Part shown: positions 11,040-64,000 of the stretch, piece by piece | Layout of the letters: each line of letters begins with the position of its first letter | Numbering within the stretch: the first letter of the stretch is position 1 | Assembly (NCBI RefSeq): GCF_013373865.1 | Contig: NC_050472.1 | Span: 11,601,413 to 11,665,412, forward strand | Length of the DNA: 64,000 nt | Reading direction: 5' to 3' | DNA from: Monomorium pharaonis | Lineage: Eukaryota; Arthropoda; Insecta; Hymenoptera; Formicidae | Notes under the pieces: model-generated | The model's input: only the letters and a program-made list of their open reading frames with translations | The model's database searches: none | What the model was told of the DNA's origin: nothing | Made by a program: the position numbers and the translations under genes

Positions 11040-11790
11040 TACAAATTTTCAGATAAAATCTTTTTATTGAGTTTATAAAATTGAGTTTATAGAAATCCTT
11101 CTCCAGAATTAAAGTATAAACAATAATAAATGGCGGCTAACTACAATTTCATTTGAAAAACGAAAATAATTAGAAAATTATACTTTTGTTATCGACTTCT
11201 GCAGTCATGTTGTAATTTTCAAAGTTACATGCGCGTGAATGTGTATGTGCGTGTGTATGCGTGTGTGTATATATCAAGCCAAATCTGTTTCCCACAAGTA
11301 ATCAGAAAGTTACGAAACGAGAGGCATATTCGTGAAAATTGATCAAAAAATGCAAATTGGTCACAAGTCTAATTAGGTTGATATTATCCTATGATCCAAT
11401 AATGCACTTCACCGAACATTTGATTACAGCAGCACCTATCATGCTACCCTGCAACTAATCTATAGTGTCCTGTTTTTATCCTCGGACCGCACTATCACGA
11501 TTCCGCACACATACATATGAAATTTTCACATAAATTCTTTTATATCAAAGCTTAATTCTAGCTCATTTCTGAAAACACATTATCATTCTTTCCTGTAATA
11601 ACAACGGTGCATATTAGTTATTTTGCACGTATAAAACTTAGTGCTGCTAAAGTCACGAGACGATTGCACAAAAGTATAATTTTCTAATTTTTTGCGTTTT
11701 TCACATGAAATTATAATTAGACACCATTTGTTATTGTCTATACTTTAATTCTGGAAAAAAATTTATGATTTTATGAAATTAATTTTCCGT
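11040..11790. repeat. Fold-back repeat with ~120-bp inverted arms
   Basis: The left part (AGAATTAAAGTATAAACAATA, AACTACAATTTCAT, AATTAGAAAATTATAC) is inverted at 11,660-11,770 (GTATAATTTTCTAATT, ATGAAATTATAATT, TATTGTCTATACTTTAATTC). A diverged relative lies at 35,165-35,235. Confidence 0.6.
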
Positions 11791-11799
11791 TGAAAAAAT

Positions 11800-11961
11800 G
11801 AGATGGAAATCCAGATGGTTATTCACATGTATGTGGATTCTCATGGATTTTAGATGGTTTTGTATAGATTCCATATGGATAACCATATGGAATCCATACA
11901 AAATCATCTAAAATCCATGAAAATCCACATACATGTGGATAACCATCTGGATTTCCATCTC
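11800..11961. repeat. ~79-bp near-perfect hairpin
   Basis: Arms begin GAGATGGAAATCCAGATGGT and end with the complement ACCATCTGGATTTCCATCTC around a tiny ATAA centre (CCATATGG-ATAA-CCATATGG). A few mismatches occur. No terminal target duplication was resolved. Confidence 0.85.
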
Positions 11962-12468
11962 ACCTTTTCAACAGAGTTAAGAGCTAAGCTTGAAACGAAG
12001 AGATACATATAGTACAATATTGATTTCAGTTTATTTGTTCAATACAGAACGCTTGGGAAGAAATGGGATACATTTATAATCTAATGTGATGTTTGATATG
12101 AAAAAACAGGCTTGTAAAGTTAACATTTTAAGGTATATAACAATTTGTCTAGATTATATCTAAAATTTGTTGAAAGAATAAATATCTTCATTCTGTCCAA
12201 AATTGATCTATTGCATTACATGTAGGAGAAAAAGGGGTAAGATGACGAATTGCTAATTTTTCTAAGCTAATAACAGATTTCGATATTGAACGTAAACTTT
12301 AGATAATAGTAGATCATCTGTTGTAGTTTGGTTTCAATCGGTCCACAAAAGTGAATAATATAATAAGAAATGTGTTTTAGGTATACACATATGTAACTTT
12401 TTGGCACTTGTTTATAGGAAATGACGTAAATACAGTAAATATTTTTGGTTTTTTAATAAAATGATATA

Positions 12469-12567
12469 GGCTGCGTTCCGATATTCACCGCCAGTACTGA
12501 AAATGTATAGTTTACATAACATACACTGTAGATTTTTAATACTGACAGTAAATATCGGAACGCAGCC
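12469..12567. mobile_element. 99-bp palindromic MITE (GGCTGCGTTCCG)
   Basis: Ends GGCTGCGTTCCGATATTCAC and GTAAATATCGGAACGCAGCC, flanked by TA on both sides, with imperfect palindromic arms of about 40 bp. A second, partial copy with the same left end starts at 12,648. Confidence 0.8.
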
Positions 12568-12647
12568 TATATCATTTTATTAAAAAACGGAAAGTATTTA
12601 CTATAATTAATAAATACTTTTGGTTTTTTAATAAAATAATATATATA

Positions 12648-12720
12648 GGCTGCGTTCCGATATTTACTGTCAGTATTGAAAATCTACATAGTATATATTA
12701 TGTTACGTAAACTATACATA
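12648..12720. mobile_element. Partial copy of the GGCTGCGTTCCG MITE
   Basis: Begins GGCTGCGTTCCGATATTTAC, then continues as in the 12,469 copy. Its right end is missing: the TIR element B begins at 12,722. Confidence 0.65.
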
Positions 12721-12721
12721 A

Positions 12722-13394
12722 CCTACATAGCACGGAATATTACAGTAATATCACAGAAATATTGTTCTCCCATTACAATATTACAGTGAAATATCGTATA
12801 AATATTGCAGAAATATTACCAAAATATTACTACAGTATTAAAATGTCCGCCGAAATGGATCACAGTAATATAATGGTGATATATCACAAATGTATTACTA
12901 TAATATTTACGTAGTATTTTTGTAATATTGCTAAATTTAGGGTTCTGGATACTCATTCAACATTTATAAAAAATATGATCTCAAAGACGAGAAATTTACA
13001 CTAAAAATTCTACATCATTTTCAAATAAAAACATCTAAATAAAGAAATATTTTTACTAGATAGTTTCAACACACTTATAAAATATTTCGACAACTGTTTT
13101 ATTGAGTAAATAAGCTGCAAAAAAATGAATGTATAGTATTAGAATCTAGACATATTTGTTTACGGCTATTAATTCATTAATTGTCAAGGAAAAAATTTAG
13201 TTTTTACAGTATTTTACAAGTATTGAAACTGTCAAAGTGATTTTTCATCCAGATATCTTTTATTTAAAAATAGTATGGATAAATTTATAGTGTAATTTTT
13301 TCGCTTCTAAAGTCACATTTTCAAACTAACAATTATTATAAACCCTCACTTAATTTAGTGAGTGATATTATTGTAATATTCCGTGCTATGTGGG
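12722..13394. mobile_element. TIR element B (AATATTAC subterminal arrays)
   Basis: Ends CCTACATAGCACGGAATATT and AATATTCCGTGCTATGTGGG, with AA duplications on both sides. Subterminal regions iterate AATATTACAGTAATAT-like words. About 673 bp, no ORF. Same terminal signature as elements A, C and D but a different internal motif. Confidence 0.8.
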
Positions 13395-13945
13395 AAGTAA
13401 TAGTATACTTAAAAATGTATACATTAACACATTTATTTTTTGTCTCGCAATGTAACTTTATTAAATAAATAAGTGAATACTATGATTACGGGTAAGATGA
13501 CGGATGACGGCAAATAACGCATTTGTACTTGCAAATTATGTTCTGCAACGAACGTAATTGCATTAATATTATGCAAATAAAGTATTTGTGATACTAGTTA
13601 TACTGGTAATCTGTAAGTAAATTTTATTATATGCAATTTATTGGTTTCGTTATTTTTATAAAATAAAGTAGTGGTACTATTAATATAATATTGTTAAATA
13701 AATAAGAAAATTTATGTTTATACAGATAAACAATAGATATGTTATACAGATAAACAGTGCTATTTAATTTGACTCTTTTTGCTACTGAAAGTCTTACTCA
13801 CATAGGAGGGCAAGATGATGAAATTGACGCGAAAATCAAACATAGAAAATCAAAAATTTTTTAAATTCTAATTTATTTAACAGTTTTTAATTTTTATAAT
13901 AGATACAAAAGGTTTTAGTGAATTAAAAAAAGAATTACTATATAC
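13395..13945. other. AT-rich intergenic stretch
   Basis: No coding or RNA signal. Contains scattered GGTAAGATGACG words (also near 12,236) that may be remains of a repeat. Confidence 0.3.
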
Positions 13946-13946
13946 A

Positions 13947-14063
<117 letters not shown>

Positions 14064-14197
14064 TATCTCAGAAATTAAAGAAATCGACAAACCTTAAAAG
14101 TTTTGTAATTTTATAGCGCGAATTTGATTTGACTGTACCAATGCGTACTGATGTGCTAAAGTCGTTATATACTAACCTTAGTATAAAAGTAACGAGT

Positions 14198-14316
14198 GAG
14201 TCCCAGATGCGCACAGTAACAAACGGACACCATCAATCAAATTCTATAAATTTATCCTAACCCTAGCCAACCCAGCTGATTGGTGGTGTCCGTTTGTTAC
14301 TGTGCGCATCTGAGAC
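14198..14316. mobile_element. Short fold-back MITE (CAGATGCGCACAG)
   Basis: Inverted ends GAGTCCCAGATGCGCACAGT and ACTGTGCGCATCTGAGAC with arms extending through AACAAACGGACACCA. The same terminal words bound the array element at 23,321-23,730, so this looks like an array-free relative. Confidence 0.75.
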
Positions 14317-14451
14317 GCTTCCAAAATAACGTATCACGTATCTTTATGTTGTTTTGTATTGTATGTACGTACATACACGCATTAATGCATTAAATCAAAT
14401 TTGTTATTAGGGCCATAATACACAAAATATAATAAAAATTAACTCAACTTA

Positions 14452-14593
14452 GGATCGATTGTTCCAACTTCTTGGTAAACTTATCAGGTAAATATTATAT
14501 ATTTGTTTTTATTTATTTAAGAAAAGAAATGAAGATAGACACATGTTTACCCGATAAAAGTAAGTTTACCAAGAAATTAGAACAACTGGCTCC
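14452..14593. mobile_element. MITE (TTGTTCCAACTTCTTGG), copy 1
   Basis: Arms GATTGTTCCAACTTCTTGG and CCAAGAAATTAGAACAACTGG flanked by TA. A second copy lies at 42,979-43,116 with nearly the same arms. Confidence 0.75.
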
Positions 14594-15126
14594 TAATGTA
14601 ACACACGTTTCTTTGAATTCGTAAAATTCTTTATTTTGATTGGGCGGTCAAACGCTACAAACGCTTAGAATCGTTTGTAATGTTATGTTGATCGCATCTG
14701 ATATTGCATAAACATAGCATAAGCATGATGTAAGAAGAAAGGTGTAACAACATCAGTGTGCGCAGTAGTAAGTATTATCCAGTAAAATATATAATAAAAT
14801 GGAGATTTGTGTAGCCATTCTATACATATTTTAGATTTCAATAATCCCAGCGTACTGTATACAAAACTGTAACAGTCGTACTGAATGTACACGCTCTAAA
14901 AATATAAAATTATTTTGTTTTCCGAAAGAAAATATCATTTGACAACAGTGGCTCGCATTTTATGTTATTTATTACATAATAACATAAATATACATTAACA
15001 AATTGTTTTTGTATTTAATTCTTGCGGCTACACTTTAATCCAAATATGATTGGTTATTGCCTCCAAACTTCATGCCTCCACCATTGCGTGCGCATGTTAC
15101 ATCTTTTTTTTACATTATGAGCATAA

Positions 15127-15293
15127 GGGCCATCACACACGAAATGACGTAAGCTGCATAAGCATAGCATAAGATCGATGAACCATTCAGTTCTCAGCAT
15201 AAAGTCGCCATATTGATATACATAAGATGCTTATTGGCCTAGAACTCTTATGTTATGCTTATGCAGCTTATGTCATTTCGTGTGTGATGGCCC
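15127..15293. mobile_element. Harbinger/Tourist-like MITE, TAA duplication
   Basis: Ends GGGCCATCACACACGAAATG and CATTTCGTGTGTGATGGCCC, about 46-bp arms, flanked by TAA on both sides (15,124-15,126 and 15,294-15,296). A 3-bp TWA duplication is typical of PIF/Harbinger MITEs. It sits about 360 bp upstream of the first coding exon of the BTB gene. Confidence 0.85.
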
Positions 15294-15299
15294 TAAGAC

Positions 15300-15654
15300 T
15301 ACTGGGAGTCTAAAACCAATGAACATCTTATGTAAACCAATAGCGACTTTATGCTGGATGTTTATTGGTTTATCAATTTTAAGTTATGTTTATGCTACGT
15401 TATACATTTTGTGTTTGAACTCTTAGAAACGGATAGGATGTTCTCTTGTCATCTCAGTCATCTGTTAGTTGTTACGTATCTAACGCCTTTCTAAAAAGAT
15501 ACTCTGTTTTTTGTAAATGTCTCGTTTATTTAAATGTCACGGCATTAATTAATTTATATATATTTTTGTTATTTTTTATTTTGTATGATAGAGACGAAAA
15601 AGAAGCGTTTCATTATTATGCAAACTCCACAATACTTTAAACGTGACACATATC
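15300..15654 (+). promoter_or_regulatory. Presumed 5' flank / 5' UTR of the BTB gene
   Basis: Lies between the Harbinger-like MITE and the proposed start codon. I see no unambiguous TATA box or initiator, and the transcription start cannot be placed. Inferred only from its position. Confidence 0.3.
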
Positions 15655-61100
<45,446 letters not shown>

Positions 61101-62226
61101 GTATGATTATACTTCGAATATAGTTTATAAATAAGATAAAAAATTTGTTAAAAAATCATCGAATTTTGTCTCCCACCAGAATCTAAAATTCGTATGATCT
61201 TGTTTCTATATAATATCTTGTTTCATTGTTATTTGGGCATAGAATTATATACATGGTAACGTTTATTTGTTAAATATTGTATAAGTATGTAATGTATTCA
61301 CACTACTTTTAGTGTCAGGTACTATGTAAACATGTTGAATGTGTGTGTACATATATGTAATATGTGTACGCGCGCGTGTGCGAAGCGTCGCTGTATAAAA
61401 TGTCTTATTTAAAAATAGTGTTTTGCATTTACGAGATTTTTATCGTGAATTTTGCTTTGCAAAAATCTCGGATTGGATCGTGGTCAATACTTTTCAGTGC
61501 GATATTGAGAAATAGAACCATGAAATCTTGCCTCTAAATTCGATAACAATTAGCAAAAGAAGTGAATCTTTTTTAATGCGAGGGTTCGCATTCATTTGAA
61601 TGCCTCTTATTGTGATTAAATGCGAAAAATATTTAGAATCAAGTGAATTCTTTTAAATGCAAGAGTTAATATTTAAAATAAATTGAATCCTTATTCAAGC
61701 AAGATTCAAAAGATATTCAATTGAATATCTTTTGAATTCTGGTTTTTTGCAAAACGTCAATATTTTTTAATTCTTTTCAATCCGATATTTTATGCAGAGG
61801 TCGTATGTATTTTAGTTATTTAATTACTTTGCCGTATATTGCTATAGAGACGTCACGCATTTCTCTGGAGTCGTGTTGCTAGCTATATGCACATCACACA
61901 TCACACATTTACATATTTACAAAGCACTAGATATAAACTAAAAGTATTTAGTGTATTGAGAATTATACAATATTCTCCAATAATCTCTCACGATATAGCT
62001 TTCAACTTTAATATCTACGTACTTAAATGTTTATATAGATTTTTTACGCACATTTGGATAAATGCCAATGTATATTTAACCCAACAGGTTAAATCTGTCT
62101 GTTCATTATTTTAAGTAGCCAATATTTAGACCTTTTCATTTATTTTTGCTATGTTTCCGTCATTTTCGGTTAAAAAATGCTTTTTTATAACTACTTCTGT
62201 AGCATATAAGATAAGTCGTTAGGTTC
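61101..62226. other. Intron 14 start: AT-rich with small palindromes
   Basis: 61,660-61,735 holds small inverted words (GAATATCTTTTGAATTC, GATATTCAATTGAATATC). A short CG/GT run lies at 61,368-61,381. I looked for the next BACK exon and did not find one. Confidence 0.35.
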
Positions 62227-62416
62227 TGTTACGTCCTGGGGAAATTTTGCGCCAGACGTCACGAATAATCGCTCTACGAGCATGCGTTGTCATGGCAACT
62301 GCACGCGGGCAAACTCACGCGCGTTTGCTGTCAGGGACCGCTACGTCACGCGTTGCAAACGCGCGGCTCTCTCCGGCGGCGCACATGCGCCAGCAATTAA
62401 TTCAATTAATCCTTAA

Positions 62417-63631
62417 GGGGTAAGGCCACCTTGGCACCTCAAATTTTAAGACATTTTTGAAAATTTTTTTTATTAAAAATACACTGTGCAGTTAAAAATT
62501 TTTTTGGGGCGTTTATTAATACTACATTCAAGAATATAAAAAATATTTTTAATATAAATATTGAGCGCGTGACGGCCATTTTTTGTACATGATTTTTGCT
62601 CGACATGCAAAACGGTGTGCACGATTACTGCACAGTGGTGAGGTCTGGAATAAAAAACTAAAAAAATTTATTTTCTACATAATGAAAACTAGTAGCGTAT
62701 GTAGCCGTTTTGAGAAATATACATTTTTATTAAAATGGCTACAATTTGAAGAAAAAAGTCATTTTTCGTTTTTTAAAATTTGAATAAAAAAAAGTGATAG
62801 CGGCGACAATTTTTAAGATATCGCAAAAATTCTACGTAGCGGCCTAGATATTGTTGAAATAAAGATCTGGTAAAAAATTCAAGTCAATCGGATAAAAATT
62901 GGTGACGTTAGGCTGCATACCGTTTTGAAAAATGCTGTTTGGAGAAAAATGCGTTTAAAGTTTTTTGTAACAATTTTTAGTATAAAAAGCGAGAAAAAGG
63001 TCACATTACCATTAATCAGTGATGCCTACACCATATAACTATCCCTCCTGATTAACTTCAGCCTCCTCCACCTCTTTTCTAGTTACTTTGAGGTCTTGAC
63101 GAGCAGTTTTTGCGGCGTCCGACAAATGATGCTCGGCATACTTGATATGCGTCTCATCTGCCGTGAAGCAAAAATTGCTGCTTTCTTGGCCTATTGGCAT
63201 ATCCACCACTTGCATAATTTGTAGGATATATAAGCAGCTATTTCAAGGACGGTTTTTCCAACTGGAATGCGATTTCGGCGCCATCGACTACAACGTTGAA
63301 GCTTTCGTTGTTGTTTTGTGTAAAGCCGCCTAAGCAACGTTCCAGCAAATCATCTTTGCTTAATTCATTATAAATGTCCCTTTGCAAGTTTAAATTGATG
63401 ATGTTGATAGAAAACAGACTTTTTTATCAAGCCACTCGTAGAGGGTCTCTAGCCGCTCGAACACCGCAGCGCTACAGCAGTGACGCGCTACACTATACTT
63501 ACTCGAAACTTCATTTTCTCTTGTGATTTCGAAGTCGAGTTTAATACATATTATTTTTAAGACTTATAAAGAACATTTTAAGCAAAGAAAAAAAAATCGA
63601 TTTTTTTAAGGTGTCAAGGTGGCCTTACCCC
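62417..63631 (-). mobile_element. TTAA-flanked DNA transposon remnant
   Basis: Ends GGGGTAAGGCCACCTTGGCA and TGTCAAGGTGGCCTTACCCC, with TTAA at 62,413-62,416 and 63,632-63,635. 1,215 bp. Contains a C-terminal transposase remnant on the minus strand. TTAA duplication fits Kolobok or piggyBac; the terminal sequence fits Kolobok somewhat better (inference). Confidence 0.75.
63039..63395 (-). pseudogene. Transposase C-terminal remnant (TQNNNESFN motif)
   Basis: Minus strand reads YNELSKDDLLERCLGGFTQN and NNESFNVVVDGAEIAFQLEK to a stop. In another frame it continues GQESSNFCFTADETHIKYAE, HHLSDAAKTARQDLKVTRKE and VEEAEVNQEG to a stop near 63,039. The L(L/E)RCL.G.TQN.NESFN block occurs in many uncharacterised arthropod transposon proteins. 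At least one frameshift and a deletion are present. Confidence 0.6.
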
Positions 63632-64000
63632 TTAATGAACCGCGCGAGTTATCGCGAAACAAGCACGACTGGGATAACCCTCAGACACCCGCGAGTTTGG
63701 CGACAATTCTCCACTCCCTCACCGCTATAGGTGTCGGCGGGAAATGCATTATTAATTACAATAAACAATTAGCTGAAAAGGAGCGAAGGGTCGTCGCCGC
63801 TAAAGCACTCTTCGGGGGCCGTAACCGCAATGCCCAAAAATAGAGAGCTACCCCCTAGGTGTTTAAAACAATGAAAAATCGCATTAAATAAATAGCGATC
63901 ACGCGTCCGAACGCGTGATGATTTTGTACGGGCCGCGCGAAACTCAGCATGAAAAACTGTGATTAGAAATGCGCGCAATTAAAAGACGCGGGCGATAGTT

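Larger units (their letters stand above)
62227..64000. mobile_element. LTR-like element start, runs off the window
   Basis: Starts TGTTACGTCCTGGGGAAATT, a Gypsy-like LTR start resembling the element at 2,075, and is GC-rich (GCAACTGCACGCGGGCAAAC, CTCTCCGGCGGCGCACATGC). The same composition resumes after the TTAA element, from 63,636. There a frame reads NEPRELSRNKHDWDNPQTPA and continues to a stop near 63,841; I do not recognise it. No LTR end is visible, so this is tentative. Confidence 0.35.

Noticed and set aside
10480..11500. Complete Tc1-like element starting CAGTGGCGC
   Set aside because: No matching inverted end or transposase could be found.

Overview
This is a eukaryotic, AT-rich, transposon-dense window that looks like an insect and most likely a hymenopteran (ant-type) genome. 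The clues are an odorant-receptor first exon with the hymenopteran-style motif IGQWPYQ, a mariner, many fold-back and palindromic MITEs, a Merlin element, copia and other LTR fragments, a LINE fragment, 5S-rRNA-like SINEs and long CA/CT/ACGC microsatellites. There is no bacterial-style operon content, and most long open frames come from low-complexity repeats.

Host genes. The main gene is on the + strand. Fourteen exons, from 15,655 to 61,100, join in frame with compatible splice phases at all 13 junctions. They encode about 752 residues of an incomplete protein: a long basic/Ser-rich N-terminal part with no domain I recognise, then a BTB domain and the start of a BACK domain. The 3' end (rest of BACK, possibly Kelch repeats) lies beyond the window. 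Its introns are swollen by transposons: 8.9 kb after exon 7, 12 kb after exon 9 and 16.4 kb after exon 11. A second, partial gene is an odorant-receptor exon 1 on the - strand (6,464-6,607) with no following exon seen, so it is a fragment or a pseudogene.

Layout. 1-5 kb: a 5S-like SINE split by a MITE, then a decayed mariner (1,745-5,003) interrupted by a 2.4 kb TGTTACG...CGTAACA element carrying an unrecognised ORF. 5-8 kb: microsatellites and the odorant-receptor exon. 8-13.4 kb: TIR elements, a 56-bp perfect hairpin and other fold-backs. 13.5-15.4 kb: short MITEs upstream of the BTB gene. 15.6-20.2 kb: exons 1-7. 20.2-29 kb: a large fold-back element, a LINE 3' end, a motif-array element (23.3 kb), tandem repeats, CA/CG microsatellites and a 1.07 kb MITE carrying a tRNA-like sequence. 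29-31.4 kb: exons 8-9 with nested MITEs between them. 31.4-43.4 kb: TTAA-flanked repeat, GC-rich 68-bp tandem repeats, a transposon with 121-bp tandem repeats, two adjacent motif-array fold-back elements (38.3-40.1 kb, each with a 9-bp target duplication), the second tRNA-bearing MITE and a Merlin-type non-autonomous element. 43.4-43.8 kb: exons 10-11. 44-60 kb: hAT remnant, 440-bp ACGC repeat, copia element, more SINE/MITE copies, and a Merlin element containing a LINE fragment, a fold-back element and a solo LTR. 60.1-61.1 kb: BTB/BACK exons 12-14. 62.2-64 kb: an LTR-like start interrupted by a TTAA-flanked transposon.

The most unusual content is a group of fold-back elements built from many copies of a ~15-bp word in mirror-image arms. 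Different elements carry different array words but share a ~24-bp word of the type CACATGGGTTTGCGACTTTC. A second family shares CCCA-type termini and 2-bp A/T target duplications but carries a different iterated subterminal motif in each member.
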